Shown here one piece after another: positions 38,110-46,798 of a DNA stretch of 64,000 nucleotides. The translations under genes were made by a program, and so were the position numbers. Position 1 is the first letter of the stretch; every line of letters starts with the position of its first letter. The notes beneath the pieces are model-generated. The model saw only the letters and a program-made list of their open reading frames with translations. It was not told the origin of the DNA and ran no database searches. The DNA is from an uncultured Endozoicomonas sp. (GTDB lineage Bacteria; Pseudomonadota; Gammaproteobacteria; Pseudomonadales; Endozoicomonadaceae). The stretch lies in assembly GCA_900299555.1 (NCBI GenBank), contig OODV01000190.1, positions 16,121-80,120 on the forward strand, written 5' to 3'.

Positions 38110-38562
38110 TCAGATGTTTGACTTAATCATCAGTTGTTCATAGTCATAGGTGAGGTCATTCATTTTCTTAAGAATGGATTCCGTGGTTACTGACACCATG
38201 TTGGGAACAAACTGGCCCTGGTCGCTGATTTTAAAGCCGGCATTGGTAAAGTCCCATTGATTTTGTACTTTTGTCAGCTTCTTATTAATTTCGGCCGAAT
38301 TTAATGCCGACTGACGCAACGTTTTCAGTGCCCCATCAAACTCAATGATAGCGGTATCTAATCCACTGCTGACAGCTTCGTCACGAATACCCCATGCGCT
38401 GGCAATATAAAGCTTTGCTATTCGTTGACTCAGCATCCGCTGTCGGCCAGCCTTGTTGATGGCTTCAGCATCATTGATCGTCGCAAGAGCTGGAATAGAG
38501 GTTGTGATCAGGCTGAGCATAAAACCCAGGAATATCGATTTCTGGAATAGTTGTTTTAACAT
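38110..38562 (-). CDS. secreted PilJ-domain (methyl-accepting sensor-like) protein
   Basis: 150 residues with a signal peptide (~1-28). The mature part opens with DAEAINKAGRQRMLSQRIAKL, the signature of the PilJ/NarX-type sensory helical domain (PF13675), usually found at the N-terminus of chemoreceptors and nitrate sensors. Here it stands alone, with no kinase or signalling domain, so it should be a free periplasmic binding module. Its start is 57 bases from the divergent rluF start. Function unknown. Confidence 0.8.
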   Translation of the reverse strand: MLKQLFQKSIFLGFMLSLITTSIPALATINDAEAINKAGRQRMLSQRIAKLYIASAWGIRDEAVSSGLDTAIIEFDGALKTLRQSALNSAEINKKLTKVQNQWDFTNAGFKISDQGQFVPNMVSVTTESILKKMNDLTYDYEQLMIKSNI

Positions 38563-38619
38563 GTCCGTATCTGTGAATTGCTATTGATTTGAGAGGCGGA
38601 TAATACATGAAATTTTCAT

Positions 38620-39327
38620 ATGATTCGCCTGTCAAAATACATTGCTGATGCCGGTGTCTGTTCGAGACGCCAAGCTTCCCGGCTAATTGAAGCTGGTTTG
38701 GTTCAGGTCAATGGTCGACATGCTTTGCATATTGATCGTATAAAAGACGGTGACATGTTAGTGGTCGATGGCCAGGAAGTTATGACCAATACCGAGAAAG
38801 TCTATTTTCTGTATAACAAACCGGTTGGTGTTGACTCAGTCTGTGATTGGGAAGATGGCTCAAGCATTGTTCATCATCTGCCAAAGGCTGAAAATAACGT
38901 CAGGGTTTTTCCGGTAGGCAGGCTTGATAAAGACTCCCATGGATTAATGTTGCTCACTAATCATGGTGAGTTATGCCACAAGTTGCTGCATCCGGACTTT
39001 TATCATGAGAAGGAATACCTGGTTTGTGTCGATCAGCCTTTGTCTGACGATTTTTTGTTATCAATGTCGGCAGGTGTTCGCTATGGTGGGGTAATTACAA
39101 AGCCCTGCCGTATTCAAAAAGTAGCAGACCAATGGTTTCAGATCATTCTGACCCAGGGGCTTAACCGTCAAATCCGCCGGATGTGCCGTTCTCTAGGCTA
39201 TCGTGTTCTTGAACTGCAGCGTATTCGTATGGTGAATTTGCAGTTAGGTAACTTAATGCTCAATAAGCACCGAAAACTGACGGATAATGAAGTTTTAGGG
39301 CTGTTACGGGATACAGGCCATCAGTAG
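38620..39327 (+). CDS. rluF: 23S rRNA pseudouridine synthase, RluF-like
   Basis: 235 residues. Members of the RsuA/RluB/E/F family turn uridine into pseudouridine in rRNA. An S4 RNA-binding domain (RLSKYIADAGVCSRRQASRLIEAG) precedes the catalytic domain with the aspartate in VGRLDKDSHGLMLLTNHGEL, and GLNRQIRRMCRSLGY near the end. The KDSHG motif and RIRM(V)N tail are most like RluF (U2604). It lacks the long basic tail of E. coli RluF. Its 3' end overlaps the GNAT gene by 24 bases. Confidence 0.88.
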   Translation: MIRLSKYIADAGVCSRRQASRLIEAGLVQVNGRHALHIDRIKDGDMLVVDGQEVMTNTEKVYFLYNKPVGVDSVCDWEDGSSIVHHLPKAENNVRVFPVGRLDKDSHGLMLLTNHGELCHKLLHPDFYHEKEYLVCVDQPLSDDFLLSMSAGVRYGGVITKPCRIQKVADQWFQIILTQGLNRQIRRMCRSLGYRVLELQRIRMVNLQLGNLMLNKHRKLTDNEVLGLLRDTGHQ

Positions 39328-39741
39328 AAAATCTTTTCCTTGTTGCTGATATCGCTGGTAAGGCTCCAGAATGTCAGCAGGGATGCTTTCTATTGCCGGC
39401 AACATAAATCCTGCTTTTATATAAAAGGTCTCAAGGTGGGGGTAGGGGTAGCACCAGCACGTTTCAGATTTCAGGTCTGACAGTGTGGCTGTGAGCAGTA
39501 GTGAGCCAATACCCTGCCTTCGAACATGGTTCCCGACCCAGACACTTCTCAATAAATAACCGGCTGACTTCTGGCTGGCTCTCAGTCCAGCCAAAATATC
39601 TCCCTGTTGATCACGGACAACCCAAACCCGTTCATCACCTCTGGCTTTACCTTTATGACCATTTTCCTTAAAAAAACGGTTCACCAAAGGAAAGGCAATA
39701 GGGTTGAGTTCCTCCACTTTGAATAGGGTTGGTCTTGTCAT
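39304..39741 (-). CDS. GNAT family N-acetyltransferase
   Basis: 145 residues. The acetyl-CoA-binding motif A is RSVWVGNHVRRQGIGSLLL, with the R-R-Q-G-I-G loop. A final GNAT beta strand with FYIKAGF follows. Substrate unknown. It starts five bases after trmJ ends and is probably co-transcribed with it. Confidence 0.88.
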   Translation of the reverse strand: MTRPTLFKVEELNPIAFPLVNRFFKENGHKGKARGDERVWVVRDQQGDILAGLRASQKSAGYLLRSVWVGNHVRRQGIGSLLLTATLSDLKSETCWCYPYPHLETFYIKAGFMLPAIESIPADILEPYQRYQQQGKDFLLMACIP

Positions 39742-39746
39742 AGCAG

Positions 39747-40481
39747 CTACTGTTTTTTTGCCGATTTCTGGACTGCTCCAAGAATTCCACGCAGCATGTT
39801 CAGTTCTTTTGCTTCGGGTCGTGCACGGTTAAAAAAGCGGCGAAGCCTTGTCATAACCAGACCGGGGTGCTGTTTAATAATAAAATTGATATCGGTCAGC
39901 GTAGATTCGAGATGCTTGTAGAAAAGCTCAAGCTCTTTGTTGAGGGGGTAGGCGTGCTCAGGCTTATCATTTGCGTAACTGTCTGCCTCTTTGAGAGAGG
40001 CCTTGTAGATTTCATAGCACAGGATCTGGATGGCAGAAGCGACATTCAGCACAGGATACTCAGGGTTTGCATCAATGCTGGTGTGAAAGTGACATTTTTC
40101 CAGTTCGCTGTTGGTAAGCCCCATGGTTTCCTGTCCAAAGACCAGCGCAACCGGAGCCTGCTGAGACTCTGATAAGAGTTGTTCTGCACAGTGTTCAGCA
40201 TCAAGCATAGGGCGAGAGAACGAGTGTGTTCGAGTTCTGGCGCTGGTACCGATTACTAAAGAACAATCGGCAATGGCTTCATCCAGTGTTTCAAACAACC
40301 GGGCATTTTCAAGCACGTCGAGGGCGCCAGCGGCCATAGAATCAGCTTCTGGCGCAGGAAAACGCTGGGGACTTACCAGGCAAAGGTCACTCAGTCCCAT
40401 GGTTTTCATGGCTCTGGCAGCGGAACCTATGTTACCCGGGTGGAAAGTATTGATAAGGATTATGCGAATATTCTGAAGCAT
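39747..40481 (-). CDS. trmJ: tRNA (cytidine/uridine-2'-O)-methyltransferase TrmJ
   Basis: 244 residues from ATG 40481 (a TTG three codons upstream is open). TrmJ is a SPOUT knotted-fold enzyme that methylates the ribose of tRNA position 32. Motif 1 is HPGNIGSAARAMKTMGL; the knot region shows LVFGQETMGLTNSEL and PVLNVASAIQILCYE. The C-terminal helical extension fits TrmJ rather than TrmL. It is divergent from cydD with a 161-base gap. Confidence 0.93.
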   Translation of the reverse strand: MLQNIRIILINTFHPGNIGSAARAMKTMGLSDLCLVSPQRFPAPEADSMAAGALDVLENARLFETLDEAIADCSLVIGTSARTRTHSFSRPMLDAEHCAEQLLSESQQAPVALVFGQETMGLTNSELEKCHFHTSIDANPEYPVLNVASAIQILCYEIYKASLKEADSYANDKPEHAYPLNKELELFYKHLESTLTDINFIIKQHPGLVMTRLRRFFNRARPEAKELNMLRGILGAVQKSAKKQ

Positions 40482-40569
40482 GATGACCAATGATTTCGGA
40501 TCAGAACCAAAAGCGCGTAATTATAGGGGGTGTCGCTATCTGAAAACCAGCTTGTATGTTCGTGGTGGC

Positions 40570-40602
40570 TGTACATGGTGACGGGCGATCGACTTATGTA
40601 CA
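40570..40602. promoter_or_regulatory. inverted repeat and candidate promoter upstream of cydD
   Basis: TGTACAT and ATGTACA form a perfect 7-bp repeat 19 bases apart in the trmJ/cydD divergent gap. TACAAT (40599-40604) inside the right arm could be a -10 with tggtga as a poor -35 at 17 bases, about 40 bases before the cydD start. A regulator could bind here; unproven. Confidence 0.35.
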
Positions 40603-40642
40603 ATGCCCTTCTTTGGTATGCAGTCCGGAAAATCGGTAAAGA

Positions 40643-42451
40643 ATGAGTCAAACAACGCAAAAACAAGCCTATCGATGGCTGTTGAGGCAGATAAAGCCAG
40701 CCCGGCATTGGCTGCTGATCTCAATGCTCCTTGGCTTGCTCAGTGGGATCTTTTTAATTGTGCAGGCTTCTATTTTGGCCAGCATGATTCACCAATTGGT
40801 GATGGAAAATGCCACTAGAGAAATGTTGAATCATGATTTTCTTTTGATTTTATTGCTGGTGATTATTCGTGGTGTTTGTGCCTGGGGGCGAGAGTTTTGT
40901 GGATTCAGGGCGGGCGCCAGTGTTCGAGTTGAAGTAAGAAAGCTTCTTCTGGATAAGCTGAGACGGCTGGGTCCTCTGGTGATTGGTGAGAAGCCTGCCG
41001 GCAGCTGGTCGGCGATTGCGGTTGAGCAGGTAGAAGAGTTGCAGGAGTTTGTTGCTAAATATTTGCCCCAGATGGTTCTGGCTGTATCGATTCCTGCGAT
41101 TATGCTGGTAGTTGCTTTTCCTGAAAGCTGGGTTGTCGGCATTATTTTCCTGGGTACAGCACCGCTTATTCCTACATTTATGATTCTTGTGGGCATCAAG
41201 GCAGCTCAGGCTAACCGTAAAAACTTTCAGGCGCTTTCGCGTTTGGGGGGCTTTTTTCTTGACCGCCTGCAGGGGTTGGAAACGTTAAAGTTATTTCATC
41301 GTACCCGGTTTGCAGAAGAGCAGCTATCCGGTGCCAGTGAAGACTTTCGGGTAAAGACCATGGAGGTTCTTCGGCTGGCATTTCTCTCTTCAACGGTGCT
41401 TGAGTTTTTCGCCTCGGTGTCCATTGCACTGGTTGCCGTATTTCTGGGTATGAGTTTCCTGGGGCATCTCACCTTTGGAGGTGAGGTGACATTATATACT
41501 GGCCTTTTCCTGTTGCTTCTGGCCCCTGAGTACTACCAGCCCCTGCGGGAACTGGGAACGTATTATCATGCAAAAGCAAAAGCCGTCGGTGCGACAGAAG
41601 AGATATTGGCGGTCCTTTCCAGGGAAGAGCCTGAGGTTCATCGTGGCGGGTTAATTATTCCCTCAGAAACGCCATTAACCATTGAGGTAAGAGCGCTTTC
41701 TGTATTTGCCAGTGTGAAAACTGAGGTTGAACCAGAAGCGTCTGCCTGCCAGAAAAATAGTAATCAGTATTTGCTTGATCAACTGTCGTTCACCATAAAA
41801 CCCGGTAGCCGGGTTGGCATTGTTGGGAGCAGTGGTGCCGGTAAAACCACGCTCATTAATACCTTGATGGGGTTCTGGAACTACCAGGGAGATATTCTGG
41901 TGGCAGGCCAATCTTTAGCTGCTACTGACCTTGATAGCTGGAGAAAAGAGATTGCTTGGCTTGGACAGCACCCCTTGATTATTCATGGCACTGTTTATGA
42001 CAATATTGCATTTGGGCGAGCGGTTACTCCTGATCAATGCTTGAAAGCGCTGGAAAAGGCTCAGGGCTTGGATATTCTGGAAAGGCTGCCCGCTGGTTTG
42101 GACAGTTCACTGCAGGAACAGGGCGGTAATCTCTCGGTAGGACAAGCTCAGAGAATTGCACTGGCTCGAGCTCTGGTGATGCCGGTCCGTTTATTGGTTC
42201 TGGATGAACCTACGGCCAGTCTTGATTCTGCCAGTGAAACACTAGTACTGGATGCACTCAGTGCCATTCCCAGGGACTGTACGGTGATTACCATAACTCA
42301 TCGAATAAACCAGCTTACTGTCATGGACCAGATACTGATGCTGGATAAGGGGCGACTGGTTGCCGATGGTTCTCCATCTTCTCTGGTAGAGGGGAATCCT
42401 CAGTTCCAGCAGTTTGTCAGTATGTACAGTGGGAGTCTGGATAATGAATGA
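40643..42451 (+). CDS. cydD: ABC transporter CydD, cytochrome bd assembly
   Basis: 602 residues. CydDC exports glutathione/cysteine and is needed for cytochrome bd and periplasmic c-type haem assembly. Six hydrophobic helices (~20-330) precede the ATPase domain: Walker A GSSGAGKT, signature LSVGQAQRIALARAL, Walker B LLVLDEPTASLD. It overlaps cydC by eight bases. A thiol-export function is from family knowledge. Confidence 0.94.
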   Translation: MSQTTQKQAYRWLLRQIKPARHWLLISMLLGLLSGIFLIVQASILASMIHQLVMENATREMLNHDFLLILLLVIIRGVCAWGREFCGFRAGASVRVEVRKLLLDKLRRLGPLVIGEKPAGSWSAIAVEQVEELQEFVAKYLPQMVLAVSIPAIMLVVAFPESWVVGIIFLGTAPLIPTFMILVGIKAAQANRKNFQALSRLGGFFLDRLQGLETLKLFHRTRFAEEQLSGASEDFRVKTMEVLRLAFLSSTVLEFFASVSIALVAVFLGMSFLGHLTFGGEVTLYTGLFLLLLAPEYYQPLRELGTYYHAKAKAVGATEEILAVLSREEPEVHRGGLIIPSETPLTIEVRALSVFASVKTEVEPEASACQKNSNQYLLDQLSFTIKPGSRVGIVGSSGAGKTTLINTLMGFWNYQGDILVAGQSLAATDLDSWRKEIAWLGQHPLIIHGTVYDNIAFGRAVTPDQCLKALEKAQGLDILERLPAGLDSSLQEQGGNLSVGQAQRIALARALVMPVRLLVLDEPTASLDSASETLVLDALSAIPRDCTVITITHRINQLTVMDQILMLDKGRLVADGSPSSLVEGNPQFQQFVSMYSGSLDNE

Positions 42452-44120
42452 CCTGTGGCTTTTCCTGAAGCTGTATCGGCAATACCAGGGCATGCTGTCA
42501 CTGGGAATTATTCTGGCGATTGTCACTTTGCTGGCCAGTCTCAGCCTACTATCGCTTTCCGGGTGGTTCATAACGGCTACTGCTATTGCTGGTTTGACCT
42601 TTACAACAGCACAGACGTTTAACTTTTTTACCCCTGGGGCTGGTGTTAGAGGGTTTTCGATTGCCCGCACTGCGGCTCGCTATGCTGAGCGACTGGTGAG
42701 CCATGACGCCACGTTTCGTTTACTTTCTGGCTTACGCAGTTGGTTTTTCAGTAGGCTGATTCCCATTTCACAGGAGCAGCTGGGTCAATATCGAAAGGGT
42801 GAGTTACTGGATCGGCTGGTGGCTGATATCGATGCACTGGACCAGCTTTATCTGAGGCTCATCAGCCCCCTGTTATCTGCTCTGATGGTTACGATGCTCT
42901 TTTCTCTCTTCCTATGGTTTTTCAGCCCGACGGTGGCGATGGTGGCTTTTGTTGTGATGATTCTATGGATTGTCTCCATGCCTTTGTTGTTCTACGTTCT
43001 GGGCCGGAAAACCGGTGAGTCCATGGGGGGCAGGCAGGCTCGCCTCCGGCAGCAGGTGCTGGACTATTTACAGGGGATGGCTGAGCAGCAGATATACGGC
43101 AGTGATGCAAACAGCCGATCAGTGATCGCCGGTTCAGAGCAGGCATTAATCAAGGATCAATCCCGTATGGCGGCTCTTGAGGGATTGGGTTCTGCGCTGT
43201 TTGTGTCCGGATCGGGCGCCGCTGCATTATTGGTTCTGTATATTGCCAGCAGTGAAATGGCTATCGGTGTAGTCAGCGGGCCAGTAATGGTGATGATGGT
43301 GTTTGGTATGCTGGCCAGTTTTGAAGCACTGATGCCGCTGCCTTTAGCCTTTCAGTTTCTCAGCCATACCCGACATGCGGCCAGCCGTCTGCATAAGGTT
43401 GTAAGTACGCCGACAGTGCACTTCCCGGATATAGCCTCCAACCTTTCTGTGAGCGGCGAAATTCAATTCAATAATGTTGCCTGTGGCTACAGCCATGGGC
43501 AGGAAATCATTACTCAACTCTCATTAACCATTCCTGCAGGTAGTCATGTTGCGCTTTTAGGGAAGACAGGGTGTGGTAAATCAACCCTGATCAAATTATT
43601 GAGCCGTGGGCTGGAGCCGCTCAGCGGTCAGGTCTGCATTGATCAACAGGATATTCATCGTTTTTCAGAGCAGGAACTGTATCGGACAATCACCTTTGTG
43701 CCTCAGAAAACCCACGTATTCAGTGCAACATTGAGAGAAAACCTGAAGTTGGCTGCGCCACTAGCGACCGATGAGGAGCTTATGAATGTCGTTCGAATCT
43801 CAGGTCTCGATAGGCTGGCTGCTGCAAGGAATGGAGAGAGTGGTTTGCTGGATACCTGGCTGGGGCAGGGTGGTATCGCCTTGTCTGGTGGTGAGCAGCG
43901 TCGTTTGGCTATTGCCAGGGCTATGTTGAAGGCTTCGCCGATTCTGGTTATGGATGAGCCTGGTGAAGGCCTGGATATTCAAAGTGAACAAACACTGATG
44001 GATACAGTACTCAGTAAGTTCAGAGAAAGCACCGTCATTATGATCACCCATAAAACCACGACCCTTGGAAAGATGGATCAAGTTTATCGAATGGAAAATG
44101 GTAGCCTGATGAAGCTGTAG
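42444..44120 (+). CDS. cydC: ABC transporter CydC, cytochrome bd assembly
   Basis: 558 residues from ATG 42444 (GGGAG upstream), partner half-transporter of CydD. Six membrane helices are followed by Walker A GKTGCGKST, signature LSGGEQRRLAIARAM and Walker B ILVMDEPGEGLD. An in-frame ATG further upstream (42414) lies inside cydD and has no ribosome site. The cydAB genes are not in the window. Confidence 0.94.
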   Translation: MNDLWLFLKLYRQYQGMLSLGIILAIVTLLASLSLLSLSGWFITATAIAGLTFTTAQTFNFFTPGAGVRGFSIARTAARYAERLVSHDATFRLLSGLRSWFFSRLIPISQEQLGQYRKGELLDRLVADIDALDQLYLRLISPLLSALMVTMLFSLFLWFFSPTVAMVAFVVMILWIVSMPLLFYVLGRKTGESMGGRQARLRQQVLDYLQGMAEQQIYGSDANSRSVIAGSEQALIKDQSRMAALEGLGSALFVSGSGAAALLVLYIASSEMAIGVVSGPVMVMMVFGMLASFEALMPLPLAFQFLSHTRHAASRLHKVVSTPTVHFPDIASNLSVSGEIQFNNVACGYSHGQEIITQLSLTIPAGSHVALLGKTGCGKSTLIKLLSRGLEPLSGQVCIDQQDIHRFSEQELYRTITFVPQKTHVFSATLRENLKLAAPLATDEELMNVVRISGLDRLAAARNGESGLLDTWLGQGGIALSGGEQRRLAIARAMLKASPILVMDEPGEGLDIQSEQTLMDTVLSKFRESTVIMITHKTTTLGKMDQVYRMENGSLMKL

Positions 44121-44247
44121 TTTGTCATTGATGGCGGAGAAGTCTTCTATCTGGCATGATTTTTAGGTTGGATATTTTTTTACTTGGGTCTATATCTGCT
44201 AGCAGGGCTTGGCTGGAGAAAACATGTGAAAAAAATGCCTGTTCATC

Positions 44248-44550
44248 ATGTTTGCGATAGTCTGGGCGGTTTCAGGATGGATGAAAGACCAGTTACCTGA
44301 AAGGTCAGGCGCAGTCGCTGGATTAATGAATGATCCTATACAGACTCCAATTCGCGCAAAGCCATTTATGACTCAGGTAGGAAGGGAACGCTACGAAATC
44401 ACGCCCAGATACGACTATGATCAGTGGGGAATGGTTGTCTCATATCACCACAGTGATTCATGGATGGATCGTGTTCATGAAAAATGGGCTGATAACACTA
44501 CTGTTAAGCTGTTTGGCTGCTTAAGAAATGTTCATGTTTTTGCCCTGTAA
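44248..44550 (+). pseudogene. truncated remnant of a membrane-anchored conserved protein
   Basis: About 100 codons. The segment WAVSGWMKDQLPERSG, then YEITPRYDYDQWGMVVSYHH and SDSWMDRVHEKWADN is of a type I recall from uncharacterised gammaproteobacterial membrane proteins, in which the conserved part runs on well past this point. Here the frame ends soon after NTTVK with an unrelated-looking tail (LFGCLRNVHVFAL). A full N-terminal membrane helix is also not seen in frame. I read it as a C-terminally truncated, probably inactive gene. The family recognition is from memory and could be wrong. Confidence 0.5.
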
Positions 44551-44950
44551 TAAAGGGTTGGATAGCTCTATCACTGGTCTTCGTTCCTATTGTTAGCATT
44601 GATTAGCTGGGTATTATTTTTTGGATCAAAACCCATACTATGAGATTTATTACGAAGAGCGTAATTTAATTAAGGTAGTTAGTTTAATCCAAAGTATAGG
44701 AATAAGTACCCTGGATACCCAGAGCATATTCAAAAATAGATTATAGCTTTCAGGTATTCACTATTTAAAATCGCCGTGGCGAAAATTGATTGATGAGTGG
44801 GCATTCTTTCACCATGACTAATGGGAGCCTGGATGCTCTAGGCAGTGTTTTACGGAGTGCTTCATGACTTTTGAATATTTGGGATAGAATCTACCCTGTT
44901 AAAGGGTAGGGTTCTTACAGAAACAATGCTTCAAATTCCAAGTATTGGCA
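44551..44950. other. 400-bp AT-rich gap after the remnant, no gene
   Basis: No reading frame of note. The only structure is the repeat CTACCCT-gttaa-AGGGTAG at 44891-44909, 42 bases beyond the stop of the minus-strand phosphatase gene. It could be its terminator, although only ATTCTAT follows on that strand. The rest may be debris of the preceding decayed gene. Confidence 0.5.
44891..44909 (-). terminator. possible terminator of the acid phosphatase gene
   Basis: A 7-bp perfect stem (CTACCCT / AGGGTAG) with a five-base loop downstream of the minus-strand gene. Weak T content after the stem. Confidence 0.4.
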
Positions 44951-46600
44951 TTAACGTTGCACTGCTTTATAGAAGTTTTTTTCAGGCCAGTCCTCTATCA
45001 AACTCTTGCGAATATCAGAGCGCTCATTTTCACTCATTTGGCAGATGTCTCTATCAGCAACTATAGAATAGTAGTGCCACATCCAGGTCTTGTTGACTGG
45101 GTTGGGAATAATAAAGTATTTTCTGCCGTAATCATCTTTAGTTTTTTCGACAGACGACTTGTCGAAAGGGGGCAGACCCTGTTCTCTCAGGTCAAAATCA
45201 TCAAGAAGATCGCCCACAAACAATCTGACATTATATTTTTTCCCATTAATCATTCCAGTCATGATGGCTCTTCGTTGATGCTCTTTATCACAGCTTCTTG
45301 CTATTCCGGGGCAATATTTTGAGCGATTTAGCAGGTTTTTTTGAGAGACTTTTGGGAATCCATTATGAGTCAGTTGTTTCATGGTGAAGGCCTCAATATC
45401 TCCTTTATGGCCAGATCGACCTGAGGAGTGTTCTCTGGCTGTTAAATAGAAAATTTCATAGCCCAGAGCAGCCGCTTTGTTTAAAAAGTCTCTGGCACCG
45501 GGAATTGGTGATGCCTTAAGCTGTTTTTCATAGTTCCTCATTTTTTCTTCAGGGTCAGGAAAGCTTTTACAAAGCGGGGGGGTCAGATGAATAGGGGGGT
45601 AATCTATAAGTGTACCGTCTATATCAACGATAATTGCCCGGTCTTTTATAAGGCTGTTTTCAGGGTTTTCAAGGGTTTTGCTGGCAAGATTATAGGTCTG
45701 TTGAGCGATTGCCATAAAATCTGCAGATCTCCTCATCCATAGGTCCGCCATTATGATTTGTTGCTGATAATTTTCCGGAGCAGTGACTGATAAGTCGGGA
45801 TAGAAGATGGCCTGTATACGGGCATTATGCTTTTGTTCAGGGCTCAGCAGTCGGTAATCTCGGGTGATGGCCTCTTCCCAGAAACCATAAACAGTGTTTG
45901 GTAAAATAAACCATTGACTGCCAAGTTTATCCTGATGCTGTATGACCCATTTCTTCTTTTCTGGGTAAAGTCCCTGATCTACTTCTCCAAGGTCGGCTAA
46001 TTGATCTCCAAATAACATGATTGGGTGGTAACCCATATTAATAATCTGTTGTCGCTTTTCTTCTTTGCTCAGGGTTATATTTTTTTCTTCTTGCAGTAAA
46101 ACATGTTTGTCGCTGTTAACCGGATAACCTAACTGTTTCAGTTTATTGATGGTAATGGTTTTTACATCCTTGAACCGTCCGCTGATATAGAATACATCAA
46201 TGCCAAGGTTATTGGCTTTTTGCAGAAACTCGACGGAGCCAGGAAGTGCTTTTGCTTCCTGATGGTTCCACCAGAACCTCGAGCGCTCGATATTCCGTGA
46301 CTCGTTAGTGTCAATCATGCTGGTGAAATAAGGTGTGCTTGGGATCAGGGTGTCATCAATATCAGTAATAATTGCCGGTTTTTTGCCTTCTGGTATTTGT
46401 TTTAAACTGGGTTCCAGTTGGTCAGCGGCGCTATTAAAGCTCTGATAAAGATAAGCTGCATACTCTCCTGAGTGTTGCTGCCAGTTGGCTGCAATAATCA
46501 TTTCATTATTTAAGTCTTTCTGTTCATAGCTATTGGCTACGAAAGATTGCACATTCAACAGGCATGAAAGAATTAGAGCGGCCAAGTTTTTTTTGTCCAT
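44951..46600 (-). CDS. secreted tandem-domain acid phosphatase (class C / HAD IIIB-like, two copies)
   Basis: 549 residues with a signal peptide (~1-23). Two consecutive HAD-type acid phosphatase domains: the first has ANWQQHSGEYAAYLYQSFNSA, then DIDDT (D80, D82), ISGR and LFGDQLADLGE; the second has LWMRRSADFMAIAQQTYNLA, then DIDGT (D326, D328), LTARE and VGDLLDDFD. Each repeat keeps the nucleophile, the second aspartate, the motif II Ser/Thr and the acidic motif IV, so both look competent. The W-x(3)-S-x-(E/D)-x(3)-Q-x-(F/Y)-N element and DxD context resemble the e(P4)/class C family, normally a single domain of ~270 residues. No lipobox is seen, so it should be periplasmic or secreted. Substrate unknown. 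Confidence 0.85.
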   Translation of the reverse strand: MDKKNLAALILSCLLNVQSFVANSYEQKDLNNEMIIAANWQQHSGEYAAYLYQSFNSAADQLEPSLKQIPEGKKPAIITDIDDTLIPSTPYFTSMIDTNESRNIERSRFWWNHQEAKALPGSVEFLQKANNLGIDVFYISGRFKDVKTITINKLKQLGYPVNSDKHVLLQEEKNITLSKEEKRQQIINMGYHPIMLFGDQLADLGEVDQGLYPEKKKWVIQHQDKLGSQWFILPNTVYGFWEEAITRDYRLLSPEQKHNARIQAIFYPDLSVTAPENYQQQIIMADLWMRRSADFMAIAQQTYNLASKTLENPENSLIKDRAIIVDIDGTLIDYPPIHLTPPLCKSFPDPEEKMRNYEKQLKASPIPGARDFLNKAAALGYEIFYLTAREHSSGRSGHKGDIEAFTMKQLTHNGFPKVSQKNLLNRSKYCPGIARSCDKEHQRRAIMTGMINGKKYNVRLFVGDLLDDFDLREQGLPPFDKSSVEKTKDDYGRKYFIIPNPVNKTWMWHYYSIVADRDICQMSENERSDIRKSLIEDWPEKNFYKAVQR

Positions 46601-46760
46601 TGAGTCGAGTTCTCATGATTTTGCTTGTGATGGCTGTGCTTGTGACAAGAGCGACCGACTCAGAATAGACGATGGAAAATATAATTTAAGGAAGAGTTTG
46701 CTCTCAGGTTATTGACGAATAAGTTCTTTTTAATTGACAAAGTCGTTGAAACACTTGTTT

Positions 46761-46787
46761 AACACCCTGGTGTTTAGCCAGGGTGTT
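46761..46787. terminator. strong hairpin after yciK
   Basis: AACACCCTGG-tgtttag-CCAGGGTGTT is a perfect 10-bp stem, 12 bases beyond the yciK stop. There is no long T-run on either strand. Its strength and place between two genes on the same strand suggest a terminator for the ubiG-mupP-yciK unit. Confidence 0.55.
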
Positions 46788-46798
46788 TATATCAAGGC

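Noticed and set aside
36888..46600. A mobile element or genomic island in the variable part
   Set aside because: No integrase, transposase, tRNA, or flanking direct repeats were found; gene content is mixed housekeeping with decayed genes.
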